A stretch of DNA of 64,000 nt from Paenibacillus glycanilyticus. GTDB lineage: Bacteria; Bacillota; Bacilli; Paenibacillales; Paenibacillaceae. The first letter of the stretch is position 1; every line of letters begins with the position of its first letter. The translations under genes and the position numbers were made by a program. The notes below the pieces were generated by a model that was not told the origin of the DNA, did not search any database, and saw only the letters and a list, made by a program, of their open reading frames with translations. Where the stretch lies: positions 650,672 through 714,671 of the forward strand of contig NZ_BSSQ01000001.1 in assembly GCF_030161375.1 (NCBI RefSeq), written 5' to 3'. This document shows, piece after piece, positions 45,847-55,251 of this stretch.

Positions 45847-46740
45847 CTACCTTGCGCTTTTCTTCGGATCAAGCTGGTCTCTCAGCCGGTCTCCTATCAT
45901 ATTGACAGAGAGCACAAACATCGTGATCGCAAGCCCCGGGAAGGTACAGATCCACCAGGCCACCGTCAAATAGCCGCGGCCCTGCGACAGCAGCGTCCCC
46001 CAATCCGGCACTTCCTTCAGCACGCCAAGGCCCAGAAAGCTAAGCCCCGACCCGGTAAGAATCGATGTCCCGATGCCAATCGTCGCCATGACGAGCAGCG
46101 GGGACAGCGAATTGGGCAATACATGCTTCCAAAAGATATGGAACGGCGAAGCCCCGGCAACTTGCGAAGCCTGAATAAACGTCCGGCCTTTAATGCTCAT
46201 AATCTGCGATCGCATAATACGCGCATAACCCGGTATGGAGGCTAGGGCTACAGCCAGCACGATATTAAACAGGCTTTTGCCAAGCGCGCCCGCAATCGCA
46301 AGCGCAAGCAGAATGCCCGGGATGGTCATCAGAATATCGTTGAAGCGCATCAGCACCGCATCGATCCAGCCCCCCGCGTAACCGGACAAAGCGCCAATCG
46401 CCCCGCCTGCCAGTCCTCCGACAAGTACGGAAGCGAAGCCGATAAACAGCGAATCCCGGCTGCCGTATACAACCACGCTGAATATATCGCGTCCGAAATA
46501 ATCCGTCCCGAACAGATGGGCCGCGCTTGGGGGCTGCATAATGCTATCCGTTAACATTTCGGTAGGCGAATAAGGGGCAATCCAGGACGGCACAACCGCG
46601 CATGCCGCAATAAACAAGATAACGAGGGCTGCCGCAAACAGGAACAAATTGTTTGCCGCCAATCGTTTGAAACGGATAGCCGTCAGGCGTCTTCCGCTTC
46701 TTTTGTACGGGAGCGTACTGGCCGTAGCCGCTTCACGCAT
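45847..46740 (-). CDS. ABC transporter permease, DppC/GsiD type
   Basis: 297 residues. It has the soluble N-terminal arm, one helix, then the TM domain: HLFGTDYFGRDIFSVVVYGSRDSLFIGF, the EAA loop RGRTFIQASQVAGASPFHIFWKHVLPNSLSPL-like region (about 185-220), and the C-terminal VPDWGTLLSQGRGYL and MFVLSVNMIGDRLRDQLDPK. These are standard for the DppC/OppC half of peptide importers. It follows the DppB-type permease by 27 bases and precedes the fused ATPase by 15. Confidence 0.93.
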   Translation of the reverse strand: MREAATASTLPYKRSGRRLTAIRFKRLAANNLFLFAAALVILFIAACAVVPSWIAPYSPTEMLTDSIMQPPSAAHLFGTDYFGRDIFSVVVYGSRDSLFIGFASVLVGGLAGGAIGALSGYAGGWIDAVLMRFNDILMTIPGILLALAIAGALGKSLFNIVLAVALASIPGYARIMRSQIMSIKGRTFIQASQVAGASPFHIFWKHVLPNSLSPLLVMATIGIGTSILTGSGLSFLGLGVLKEVPDWGTLLSQGRGYLTVAWWICTFPGLAITMFVLSVNMIGDRLRDQLDPKKSAR

Positions 46741-46767
46741 ACGTATCCGGCTCCTTTCTCCATAACC

Positions 46768-47688
46768 TCACGCCGAGCGCCTTACTCTCGGATCTATTAG
46801 CGAATAGGACAAGTCGACAAGCAGATTCACAAGAACATAGATCAGAGCGGTAAAAAAGATAACGCCCTGCACGACCGGCAGATCCTTCGCCATCAACGCG
46901 TCCCCGATAATCCGTCCGATGCCTTGCCGGGAAAATACCGTTTCGATCACGACGGTTCCCGCCAGCATCTCTCCGATCAGCATGCCAATCATCGTGACCG
47001 CGGGAATAAGCGCATTCCGCAGCGCATGCTTATACATAACGGAACGCTCGGATAAACCTTTGGAGCGCAGCGTCAGCATAAAATGCTCGTCGATAATGTC
47101 CAGCATGCTGCTTCGGACCATTCTTACGATAAAGCCGGCTCCAACAATGCCTAGCGTAAGAGCCGGAAGCACAAGCGTGCTCCAACCGTCCGAACCCATG
47201 GCCGGAAACCAGCCAAGCCGCAGACTGAACAGCACAATAAGCAGAATGCCCGACCAGAAGGTCGGCATCGAAATGCCGAACAATCCGACGAGACGGGCAA
47301 GGTAATCAAGGGGACCGTTGCGGTGAACGGCGGACAATACGCCAAGCACAAGGCCAATCGTGACCGAGACCAGCGCGCTTGCCGCCGTGAGCGCCAGGGT
47401 TGCGGGGAAATGCTCCAGTATTTTATCCAGCACCGGCTCTGAGTTTAACAAGGAATTTCCGAAGTCTCCCCGCGCCATGCCGCTTATGTACCGGATGAAC
47501 TGGATATAGAAAGGTTGATCCACTCCGAGCTGATGCTTCAGGCTCGCTATCTGCTCCGCCGTGGCGACCGACGGATCAATCATGTTGTCCGTCGGGTCGC
47601 CGGGCAGAACATACAGAATAGCGAAGACCAGCACCAAGGTACCTAAGATCACCAGCAGGGAAGAGAAAATACGCTGTGCAATGTACAT
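46768..47688 (-). CDS. ABC transporter permease, DppB/GsiC type
   Basis: 306 residues. MYIAQRIFSSLLVILGTLVLVF is the classic DppB start; DPSVATAEQIASLKHQLGVDQPFYIQFI, GDFGNSLLNSEPVLDKI and the EAA-like loop ARTKGLS-type segment RSKGLSERSVMYKHALRNALIPAVT confirm the family. GGAGG precedes the ATG. It forms the channel with the DppC-type protein and takes substrate from the family-5 binding lipoprotein encoded just upstream. Confidence 0.93.
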   Translation of the reverse strand: MYIAQRIFSSLLVILGTLVLVFAILYVLPGDPTDNMIDPSVATAEQIASLKHQLGVDQPFYIQFIRYISGMARGDFGNSLLNSEPVLDKILEHFPATLALTAASALVSVTIGLVLGVLSAVHRNGPLDYLARLVGLFGISMPTFWSGILLIVLFSLRLGWFPAMGSDGWSTLVLPALTLGIVGAGFIVRMVRSSMLDIIDEHFMLTLRSKGLSERSVMYKHALRNALIPAVTMIGMLIGEMLAGTVVIETVFSRQGIGRIIGDALMAKDLPVVQGVIFFTALIYVLVNLLVDLSYSLIDPRVRRSA

Positions 47689-47709
47689 GGCGAGCCTCCT
47701 CCTATCGAT

Positions 47710-49380
47710 TTAAGAATTAAGGGAGACTCCGTTGAACAGCGGATAACCCAGCGAGTCAAAAACAAGTCCTTGTACGGATTTATCAGCGGCAACCGTGTAC
47801 GGGAATACGTAAATCGGCAGGATAACCGCTTGGTCGATAATGTAATGCTGGATTTGCTTGTAAATGTCCGCTCGTTTTGTATCATCCGTTTCTACGCGAC
47901 CTTGCTCAAGCAGCTTGTCGATCTCCGGATTGGACAAGCTGGTAAGCGACTTTTGAGCCTTTGGATCAGTCGTGTGATAGAACGGGTACAACGCATTTGG
48001 ATCCGAGTTCACCTGGCTATTGCCGTAGAGATCGTAATCGCCGTTCGTATAAACGACCGTCCGCACGTCCTTCGTAATCTCCACTTCAACCGCAATGCCA
48101 AGCGCCTTCAGCTGCTGCTGAATGATGACCGCGATATCGTTGCGTTTCTCTCGGTTTGGCGTGCCGTCTACATAATGCAGGGTCAGCTTCTTGCCGCCCT
48201 TCTCGCGGATGCCATCCGAGCCTTTGACCCAGCCCAGCTCATCCAGCAATGCGCCCGCCTTCTCGAGATCAGGCTTCACTCCGTTCTCAAGCGAAGCATC
48301 ATAACCGAAGGTGCCCGGCGTAAGCGGCGACCAAGCCCGGTCATAGGTACCCAGATACAACGTCTTCACGATGCTGTCGACGTCAACGGCCAATTGGACC
48401 GCCTGTCTTGCTTTGGCATCGTTCCATGGCTCATGCTCCTGATTGAAGAACAGCGTATAAGGCAGGCCAACCGTATTGGCTTCAAGCAGCTGAACCTTCG
48501 AATCGCCTTTTAGGGCCACGATATTTTGCGGAGGAACCGTCTCTGCCGCCAGCACCTGACCGCTCTGCACGCTGCCGATCCGGGTTGCTTCCTCCGGCAC
48601 GATCTTGAAGGTAATGCCGTCCAGATACGGCGCGCCTGCATTCGTTACAAGCTCGGGCGCCCACTTATAGTCGGGGTTCTTCGCTACTTGAATTTGGGCG
48701 TTCTGTTCCCATTTCACGAACTTGAACGGCCCTGTTCCAACCGGATTCAGACCAAATTGGTCACCGTCTTTCTTCGCCGCCGTAGGCGATACGATCCCAA
48801 GAAGAGCCTGGCTCAGGTTGCCGAGGAACGCGCGCGACGGGGTAGCAAGGTTCAGTTTCACCGTGTACTCGTCAATCACTTCCGAGGATTGGTACGGAGC
48901 GAGCAGAGCCGCCGCATTAGCTGCTTTCGTAGCCGGATCGAGAATACGGTCGAAGTTATATTTGACCGCTTCGGCGTTAAACGGCGTGCCGTCCTGGAAC
49001 TTCACGTCTTGACGCAGCTTGAAGGTGTAGCTCAGACCGTCTTCCGAAATCTCCCACGAAGTGGCAAGCCAAGGCTTGATGGAATTGTCCGGAAGCTGTA
49101 CGACAAGCGAGTCATATATCGTGCGGATGACGCGTACGGCAACGGCTAGGCCGCTGCGATGCGGATCAAGCGTATCGGGCGAAGTAGCGAGAGCGTAAGT
49201 CAGCTCTCCGCCTTGCTTCGCTTCCGTGGAAGCTGCGGGAGTATCCGTCTGCTGCTGCGCCTGCTGGCCGTTATTGTTGCTCCCTTTATTTGATGCGCAA
49301 CCAGACAGCACAAGCGCCAGAACTAACAATAAGGCAGCCGAGCCGAGGAGTACCTTGCGTTTCGATTTGAATATATTCAT
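47710..49380 (-). CDS. family 5 solute-binding lipoprotein of the peptide-type importer
   Basis: 556 residues. The lipobox LVLSGCASNKG marks a lipid-anchored extracellular protein. The SBP_bac_5 signature region is LDPHRSGLAVAVRVIRTIYDSLVVQLPDNSIKPWLATSWEISEDGLSYTFKLRQDVKFQDGTPFNAEAVKYNFDRI (about 70-145). This fold binds peptides, glutathione, nickel or opines. Its placement after a cysteine-conjugate-type monooxygenase gene, with a full set of two permeases and a fused ATPase following, suggests the ligand is a sulfur-containing peptide or conjugate; that is inference. Confidence 0.92.
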   Translation of the reverse strand: MNIFKSKRKVLLGSAALLLVLALVLSGCASNKGSNNNGQQAQQQTDTPAASTEAKQGGELTYALATSPDTLDPHRSGLAVAVRVIRTIYDSLVVQLPDNSIKPWLATSWEISEDGLSYTFKLRQDVKFQDGTPFNAEAVKYNFDRILDPATKAANAAALLAPYQSSEVIDEYTVKLNLATPSRAFLGNLSQALLGIVSPTAAKKDGDQFGLNPVGTGPFKFVKWEQNAQIQVAKNPDYKWAPELVTNAGAPYLDGITFKIVPEEATRIGSVQSGQVLAAETVPPQNIVALKGDSKVQLLEANTVGLPYTLFFNQEHEPWNDAKARQAVQLAVDVDSIVKTLYLGTYDRAWSPLTPGTFGYDASLENGVKPDLEKAGALLDELGWVKGSDGIREKGGKKLTLHYVDGTPNREKRNDIAVIIQQQLKALGIAVEVEITKDVRTVVYTNGDYDLYGNSQVNSDPNALYPFYHTTDPKAQKSLTSLSNPEIDKLLEQGRVETDDTKRADIYKQIQHYIIDQAVILPIYVFPYTVAADKSVQGLVFDSLGYPLFNGVSLNS

Positions 49381-49403
49381 CGGATTACTCTCTCCCTATT
49401 CGA

Positions 49404-50747
49404 TTAGTTAACGGTTACTCCGGCCTGATTGCGCGCTGCCGCATAACGGTTCTCCGGAACCGGTATACCCAGATTGCCGCGAAGCGTGTCTGCTTCATAC
49501 TCGGTGCGGTACAATCCGCGCTCTTGCAGAATCGGAACAACCAGCTCGACGAAATCATCCAAGCCGCGCGGCGTAGCCGAAGCAATAATAAACCCGTCCG
49601 CCGCCTCCTCTTCGAACCATTCCTGCACTTTATCCGCTACAAATTCCGGCGTGCCGATGAAAGAGTTCCGCGGCGTTGCCGCCTGCAAAGCAACCTCGCG
49701 AAGCGTAAGCCCTTGCTCCTTCGCGCGGCGCTTAATCCGGTCGGTTGTACTGCGGAAGCTGTTGGAGCCAAAGTCGCCGAGGTCCGGGAACGGCGCGTCT
49801 AGTTCATATTGCGAGAAGTCATGATGCTCGAAAAATCTTCCCAGATGATCAAGCGCCTTCTCAATCGTAACGAGGCCAGCAATCTGCCGATACTTCTCTT
49901 CCGCCTCTTCCTGCGTACGTCCGATAATTGGCCCAATGCCTGGGAAAATAAGCGTATGCTCGGGACTACGGCCATTCTCGGCCACGCGGCGCTTCACGTC
50001 CCGGTAGAACTCCTTCGCCTCTTCGAGCGATTCCGGACCGGTAAACACGGCATCGGCCGTCTTCGCGGCAAGATTGCGTCCGCTCTCGGACGATCCTGCC
50101 TGGAATACAACGGGTTGACCTTGCTTCGAACGCGCGATATTCAGCGGGCCTTGCACGGAGAAGAATTCCCCGCTATGATCCAGGCGGTGCAGCTTCTCCG
50201 GATCGAAGAACACGCCGGTCTCTTTGTCGCGGACAAAAGCGTCGTCTTCCCATGAATCCCACAGACCCTTCGCAACCTCCAAGTACTCCTCTGCGATTCG
50301 GTAACGCTCGCTGTGCTCGGGATGCGGCTTGCCGCCAAAGTTAAGCGCGCTGCCTTCAAGCGGAGAAGTAACAACGTTCCAGCCTGCGCGGCCGCCGCTG
50401 ATATGATCGATCGACGAGAATTGGCGGGCAACCGTAAACGGCTCGCTGTAGGAAGTCGACAGCGTCCCTACAAGCCCGATGTTGGAGGTAACCGCACCAA
50501 GCGCGGACAGGATCGTAATAGGCTCGAACCGGTTCAAGAAGTGGGGAATCGATTTGTCGGTAATGTACAGACCGTCGGCGATAAAGAGGAAATCAAATTT
50601 GCCTTCTTCCGCCTTAAGCGCCTGCTGCTTATAGAAACCGATATTGACGCTAGCATCCGCCGGAATATCGGGATGTCTCCAGCCCGAGCTGCTGCCGCCC
50701 ACGCCATGAATAATCGCTCCCAATTTCAATGCTCTCTTCTTCGACAT
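49404..50747 (-). CDS. NtaA/SnaA/DszA family FMN-dependent monooxygenase (YxeK/CmoJ-like), copy 1
   Basis: 447 residues from the ATG at 50747, which has GGTGGAG five bases upstream (an upstream in-frame extension has no SD). Family motifs include [62 protein letters not shown] and [13 protein letters not shown]. Homologues YxeK and YtnJ (CmoJ) in B. subtilis cleave the C-S bond of N-acetylated S-(2-succino)- or S-alkyl-cysteines using FMNH2. It begins a likely separate transcript: a terminator lies 185 bases upstream and a GGAATT dyad in the gap. A very similar paralogue lies at 52208-53536. Confidence 0.92.
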   Translation of the reverse strand: MSKKRALKLGAIIHGVGGSSSGWRHPDIPADASVNIGFYKQQALKAEEGKFDFLFIADGLYITDKSIPHFLNRFEPITILSALGAVTSNIGLVGTLSTSYSEPFTVARQFSSIDHISGGRAGWNVVTSPLEGSALNFGGKPHPEHSERYRIAEEYLEVAKGLWDSWEDDAFVRDKETGVFFDPEKLHRLDHSGEFFSVQGPLNIARSKQGQPVVFQAGSSESGRNLAAKTADAVFTGPESLEEAKEFYRDVKRRVAENGRSPEHTLIFPGIGPIIGRTQEEAEEKYRQIAGLVTIEKALDHLGRFFEHHDFSQYELDAPFPDLGDFGSNSFRSTTDRIKRRAKEQGLTLREVALQAATPRNSFIGTPEFVADKVQEWFEEEAADGFIIASATPRGLDDFVELVVPILQERGLYRTEYEADTLRGNLGIPVPENRYAAARNQAGVTVN

Positions 50748-50787
50748 ATACACTCCACCCTTATCTCCATTTTTGTCTGCCTCAATA

Positions 50788-50831
50788 AAATTCCGATATA
50801 TCGAGATATCCCATCTGTTTAATAGGAATTT
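50788..50831 (-). promoter_or_regulatory. GGAATT dyad upstream of monooxygenase copy 1
   Basis: AAATTCC (50788-50794) and GGAATTT (50825-50831) flank an inner GATATATCGAGATATC. It lies 41-84 bases before the gene. A related AATTCC/GGAATT dyad precedes the acetyltransferase gene at 59999, so the same regulator may bind both; CymR-type control of cysteine metabolism is a candidate. Confidence 0.45.
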
Positions 50832-50931
50832 ATCTTGGCAATACTCTAACACCCGGCTTTCGGCGGCACAATAGCATATAAATCTCTTCTATCGACTGTT
50901 AGGTATCATCTATGGGTCAGAGGTTTCGGCC

Positions 50932-50970
50932 GCAAAAAAAACACCAACTGCCGCGGCAATCGGTGTTTCT
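50932..50970 (-). terminator. terminator after the M20 gene
   Basis: Minus strand: AAACACCGATTGCC pairs with GGCAGTTGGTGTT around CGC, followed by a run of about eight T residues, 12 bases after the gene end at 50982. It divides the sulfur cluster into an upstream and a downstream transcript. Confidence 0.85.
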
Positions 50971-50981
50971 ACCTACTATAA

Positions 50982-52211
50982 CTATGATCCCGCAGCGAGC
51001 TGAACGAGCAGTCTGGTGCCGTGAACAAGCACGGACTCATCCAGATCAAACTTGGGCCGGTGTAACCCTTCCCTAATGCCAAGCGATTCATTCCCGCAAC
51101 CCAGCAAAATAAAAGCGCCCGGCACCCGGTCCAAATACCAGCCGAAATCTTCTCCGGCCAAGCTTGGCTCAAGCTGCTGCCGCACATTCTCCCCGCCAAG
51201 CACGGCGGTGCCGGCGCGGATAACCTCTTCTACCGCTTCACCGTCATTCACAACGGCAATTCCTTCGCGGAGGGCAATATGGTAGAAGCCGCCATAGGCA
51301 AGCGATGCCGCTTGCGCATGACGTTCCAGTCCGGCCGAAATAGCCGCCACGGTCTGCTTGCTGAACGCGCGGAAAGTGCCGGTTATAACGCTTTGCTCGG
51401 CAATCGCGTTAATGACGGTACCGGCGCGCACGGTCCCGAAAGCAAGCACGGCTTGCTCCCGCGGATCAATGCTGTTTGCCATCATTCCGTTGACTCCGGC
51501 AATATAAGCGCCCGTCATTTGGATGGCATCCACCGCCAGATGAGGCGAGCTGTGATGGCCGTTTGTCCCTTGAAAGGTTACGTGAAAATGGGAAGAGGCA
51601 GCCATCGCATATAACGAGTGGATGCCAATCGTACCCGCATCAAGCTCGGGCCATACATGCAGGGCATAACAGCGGTCAACGCCTTCGAGTATGCCCGCCT
51701 CGATCATATCCCTTCCGCCGGAGAGCAGCCTGCCGTCCAGCGGACTTGACAGCGCTCCTTCCTCGGCAGGCTGGAAGACAAAGCGGATCTCCCCGGCAAA
51801 GCTCTCCCGGTAAGCCGCAAGCGTCTTTGCCGCGCCAAGCAGCATAGCGGTATGCGCATCATGGCCGCAAGCATGCATCACGCCGTCGACCGAGGATTTA
51901 TAATCGGCATCGTTTAGTTCCGTAATCGGCAGGGCATCCATATCGGCACGCAGCAGAAGGGTCCGGCCGCCCTCGAGCCCGCCGCGCAGCACGCCTACTA
52001 CGCCTTTACCAAAATGGGGGCCGACGCCCGTCCGGACGTCGATCCCCCATTCTTTCAGCAGCCCGGCAACCAACGCCGCCGTTCGATCCGTATCGTACAG
52101 CAGCTCCGGATGACGGTGCAGGTCGCGGCGAATCGCGATAAGCTCGTCATGCAGCGAACCCGCATACGCCATCATCTCCTCTATAGCTGCTTTGTTTATG
52201 TTCAGGCTCAA
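50982..52211 (-). CDS. M20 family amidohydrolase (N-acyl-cysteine deacylase-like)
   Basis: 409 residues of the M20D aminoacylase/hippurate hydrolase group. Metal-site motifs are [11 protein letters not shown], the Cys-His pair in [17 protein letters not shown] and FVFQPAEEG; a C-terminal [22 protein letters not shown] carries the last ligand region. Its ATG overlaps the stop of the monooxygenase (52208-53536) as read on the minus strand (ATGA), so the two are coupled. In B. subtilis YxeP and SndA (YtnL), the same family, remove the N-acetyl group in S-alkyl-cysteine salvage. The role here is inferred from that synteny. Confidence 0.9.
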   Translation of the reverse strand: MSLNINKAAIEEMMAYAGSLHDELIAIRRDLHRHPELLYDTDRTAALVAGLLKEWGIDVRTGVGPHFGKGVVGVLRGGLEGGRTLLLRADMDALPITELNDADYKSSVDGVMHACGHDAHTAMLLGAAKTLAAYRESFAGEIRFVFQPAEEGALSSPLDGRLLSGGRDMIEAGILEGVDRCYALHVWPELDAGTIGIHSLYAMAASSHFHVTFQGTNGHHSSPHLAVDAIQMTGAYIAGVNGMMANSIDPREQAVLAFGTVRAGTVINAIAEQSVITGTFRAFSKQTVAAISAGLERHAQAASLAYGGFYHIALREGIAVVNDGEAVEEVIRAGTAVLGGENVRQQLEPSLAGEDFGWYLDRVPGAFILLGCGNESLGIREGLHRPKFDLDESVLVHGTRLLVQLAAGS

Positions 52212-53536
52212 GCGTGTTCGGCTTCTTTCGCATAACGGTTAGCCGGAATTGGCAGGCCAAGATTGCCGCGCAGCGTATCGCCTTCATACTCGGTGCGGAA
52301 CAAGCCGCGTGCCTGCAGAATCGGAACCACATGCTCAATGAAATCCTCGAGCCCGCGCGGCACCGAAGAACCAACCATAAAGCCGTCGGCAGCGCCGGCT
52401 TCGAACCACTCCTGTACCCGGTCCGCAACCTGCTCCGGCGTACCGATGAAGATAGGACGAGGAGTCGCAACCTGCAGAGCCACTTGGCGGAGCGTCAAGC
52501 CTTTCTCCTTCGCGTTGGCTTTGATTTTGTCCGTGCCGCTTTGGAAGCTGTTGCGGCCAAGATCGCCGAGTTCAGGGAACGGCGCGTCCAAATCGTATTG
52601 GGAGAAGTCGTGATGCTCGAAGAAACGTCCCATGTAGATGAGCGCATTTTCCGCCGATACAAGATCCACAACCTCCTGGTATTTGCGCTCCGCTTCTTCC
52701 TCCGTGCTGCCGATAATCGGACCGATGCCCGGGAAGACAAGAACGTTATCCGGATTGCGGCCAAATGAAACCGCGCGGCGCTTCACGTCTTGATAGAACG
52801 AAACCGCGTCTTCAACGGAATCATGGCCGGTAAAGATGGCATCCGCATGTTTAGCCGCATAGTCCTTGCCCACATCGGACGCTCCCGCCTGGAAAATAAC
52901 CGGCTGCCCCTGCTTCGAACGGGCGATATTCAGAGGACCTTTTACGGAGAAGAACTCTCCTTCGTGATTAAGCGTATGCAGCTTGGCAGGGTCGAAGAAG
53001 ACGCCGGACTCTTTGTCGCGGACAAACGCGTCGTCCTCCCACGAATCCCACAGGCCGCGCGTTACGTCCAGGTATTCCGTTGCGATCCTGTAACGCTTGT
53101 CATGGTCAGGGTGCTCCTTCTTGCCGTAGTTCAGCGCGGAGCCTTCAAGCGGGGAAGTAACGATATTCCAGCCTGCGCGGCCGCCGCTGATCACGTCGAG
53201 CGAACCGAACTGGCGTGCAACCGTAAATGGCTCACTATAGGAAGTGGAGAGCGTGCCAACAAGACCGATATGCTTGCTGACCGCCGCCAGAGCGCTTAAG
53301 ATCGTAATCGGCTCGAAGCGGTTCAGGAAATGCGGGATCGATTTCTCGTTAATATACAGACCGTCGGCGATAAAAGCCAAATCAAACTTGCCGGCTTCCG
53401 CTTTCTCCACCCACGATTTGTACAGCTCGAAATTTACGCTTGCGTCGGACGGAATTTCCGGATGTCTCCACAGCGATGTGCTGCTGCCGACGCCATGAAG
53501 CATCGCGCCAAGCTTTAATTGTTTACGTTGTGTCAT
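52208..53536 (-). CDS. NtaA/SnaA/DszA family FMN-dependent monooxygenase (YxeK/CmoJ-like), copy 2
   Basis: 442 residues, closely similar to the enzyme at 49404-50747 along its whole length, with long identical blocks ([51 protein letters not shown]). [20 protein letters not shown] is the N-terminal signature. It should use FMNH2 and oxygen to cleave an N-acylated cysteine conjugate. Its ATG overlaps the DinB-gene stop (TAATG) and its own stop overlaps the M20 start, giving a gap-free DinB-monooxygenase-M20 series. Two copies suggest either different side-chain specificity or simple duplication. Confidence 0.92.
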   Translation of the reverse strand: MTQRKQLKLGAMLHGVGSSTSLWRHPEIPSDASVNFELYKSWVEKAEAGKFDLAFIADGLYINEKSIPHFLNRFEPITILSALAAVSKHIGLVGTLSTSYSEPFTVARQFGSLDVISGGRAGWNIVTSPLEGSALNYGKKEHPDHDKRYRIATEYLDVTRGLWDSWEDDAFVRDKESGVFFDPAKLHTLNHEGEFFSVKGPLNIARSKQGQPVIFQAGASDVGKDYAAKHADAIFTGHDSVEDAVSFYQDVKRRAVSFGRNPDNVLVFPGIGPIIGSTEEEAERKYQEVVDLVSAENALIYMGRFFEHHDFSQYDLDAPFPELGDLGRNSFQSGTDKIKANAKEKGLTLRQVALQVATPRPIFIGTPEQVADRVQEWFEAGAADGFMVGSSVPRGLEDFIEHVVPILQARGLFRTEYEGDTLRGNLGLPIPANRYAKEAEHA

Positions 53537-54045
53537 TACGCATTCCCTCCTTGCGCACGCGTAACGGTTACGGCCGGACCTTGGGCGATGTAAGCGGCTT
53601 TGATCCGGTCGATCTGGCCCAGGTGATGCTGCACATGCTTCGTGAAGCCTTGAATAATATCGCGGACGCGAACCGTTTCCCCTTTGAAGTTGATGCCCGT
53701 CTTATCCAAGTCCTGCTCGCTCAGTCTCCCAAACAGCAGACCGTTGTACTGCAGCAGCGCCCAGAATACGTTTAGAATATCGGCTGCATTGCCGTCATTG
53801 GAATGCTGACCCGACACCCACAGGTCCTGGTTAAAAGCCGGAAGCTGCGCTTTCGTATCCGCAAGAATGTCGCGAATTCGGAAGGATACCACGATATTAT
53901 GATCCGCCAAATGGGACAGAACCTCGGTAATGCTCCACTTCGCTTCGCTTTCTTTCCATTTCAGCTCTGTTTCGTCCACCCCCGCTACAGCCTGGGTCAA
54001 TTGAAGATGCGTATCAAGATAAGCCTGAATATCGATGGCGCTCAT
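53536..54045 (-). CDS. DinB/YfiT-fold family protein
   Basis: 169 residues, the usual size of the four-helix DinB superfamily. Candidate metal ligands are the histidines in [20 protein letters not shown] (about residue 45-50) and the pair in [18 protein letters not shown] (about 140). Members include YfiT-type hydrolases and BstA, which transfers bacillithiol, and mycothiol-dependent enzymes. Its ATG overlaps the stop of the preceding M20 gene (54042-54045) and its stop overlaps the next monooxygenase start, so it is embedded in the salvage series. A thiol-linked function such as S-transfer or conjugate cleavage is an inference; the exact role is unknown. Confidence 0.82.
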   Translation of the reverse strand: MSAIDIQAYLDTHLQLTQAVAGVDETELKWKESEAKWSITEVLSHLADHNIVVSFRIRDILADTKAQLPAFNQDLWVSGQHSNDGNAADILNVFWALLQYNGLLFGRLSEQDLDKTGINFKGETVRVRDIIQGFTKHVQHHLGQIDRIKAAYIAQGPAVTVTRAQGGNA

Positions 54046-55229
54046 TGGAAGCCCTCCTCTAAATCATGCGGCTCAGCCGCGAAATGGGATAATGCGCGAA
54101 CGGCCGTGCCGGCCAAAAAATCAGCGGCGATCGGCAACGCGCGTTCATCAAGATCAAATGACGGATGATGCCATTCTTGCGGTCCATCCGTACCTACGAA
54201 GACAAACAGGCCCGGAACCAGCTGTTGGTAGGCCGCAAAGTCTTCCCCGGCAAGCGAAGGCGTTGGACTAACCGGAAGCAGCTCCAGCTGCTCGGCTTCC
54301 CGCCATGCCAGCTCCGCCAGGCTCTCTTCGTTATAAACGGGCGGCGGTCCTTCCATCCAGCGAACGGCCGCCGTTGTATCGAAGGCAGCGGCAACGCCCG
54401 CTACCACCTGATCGAACCGTTCGCGAACCCGGCGGCGCACCTTCGGATCAAAAGTACGAACCGTGCCGTCAAGAACGGCCTTCTCGGATATGACATTCCA
54501 CGCCGTTCCGCTGTTCAGCTTCGTCACGCTGATGACCGCGCTGTCTAGCGCGCCGACATTGCGGCTGACAACCGACTGCAAGGCGGTAACGATATGGGCA
54601 GCGGTCACAACCGGATCATTGCCGGCTTCCGGCACCGCGGCATGGGAACCGCGGCCCGCTACCTCAATCACAAAACCATCGGCTGCCGCCATTAGTGGAC
54701 CGCTCTTAATGCCGATCGTGCCAACCGGCAGATTCGGTTTGTTATGCAGGCCAACTATCGCCCGCACGCCATCCAGCGCGCCGCTGGCGATAACCTGCCG
54801 CGCGCCTTGTGCTTTCTCTTCGGCCGGCTGGAAGATCAGCCGGACCGTTCCTTCCAGCTCTTGCTCGCGTTCTTTCAATAAGTACGCGGCTCCAATAAGG
54901 GAAGCCGTATGGAAATCATGGCCGCAAGCATGCATCTTGCCCGGCACAACCGAAGCGAACGGAAGCCCGGTCTCTTCTTGGATCGGAAGGGCGTCGATAT
55001 CGGCGCGGAGCGCAATAACCGGTCTGCCCGTTCCAATCTCGGCGATTACGCCGGTCTTCAGCCCGTAATCCACCACCTGAATCCCTGCCGCTTCAAGCCA
55101 TCGGCGAATTCGGACTGTCGTTTCAAACTCCTCATGGGATAACTCCGGATTCCGGTGCAGCTCTCTGCGGATATCGGTCAGCCGGCCCGCCAACAGAGCG
55201 GCGCTGCGGATTGTTGTATCGTTGCTCAT
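54042..55229 (-). CDS. M20 family amidohydrolase (YtnL/SndA-like)
   Basis: 395 residues of the M20D group. Motifs are SHEEFETTVRIRRWLE, VIALRADIDALPIQEETGLPF, the metal-binding MHACGHDFHTASLIGAAYLL, LIFQPAEEKAQGA and SLAGEDFAAYQQLVPGLFVFVG. It differs clearly from the other M20 gene (50982-52211), so they are not a recent duplication. GAGGTGAGG precedes the ATG. It follows the YtmO-like monooxygenase and is coupled to the DinB gene. By analogy with SndA it should deacetylate N-acetylcysteine or its conjugates to finish cysteine release. Confidence 0.9.
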   Translation of the reverse strand: MSNDTTIRSAALLAGRLTDIRRELHRNPELSHEEFETTVRIRRWLEAAGIQVVDYGLKTGVIAEIGTGRPVIALRADIDALPIQEETGLPFASVVPGKMHACGHDFHTASLIGAAYLLKEREQELEGTVRLIFQPAEEKAQGARQVIASGALDGVRAIVGLHNKPNLPVGTIGIKSGPLMAAADGFVIEVAGRGSHAAVPEAGNDPVVTAAHIVTALQSVVSRNVGALDSAVISVTKLNSGTAWNVISEKAVLDGTVRTFDPKVRRRVRERFDQVVAGVAAAFDTTAAVRWMEGPPPVYNEESLAELAWREAEQLELLPVSPTPSLAGEDFAAYQQLVPGLFVFVGTDGPQEWHHPSFDLDERALPIAADFLAGTAVRALSHFAAEPHDLEEGFQ

Positions 55230-55251
55230 TCGCCCACCTCACCTCCAAGCC

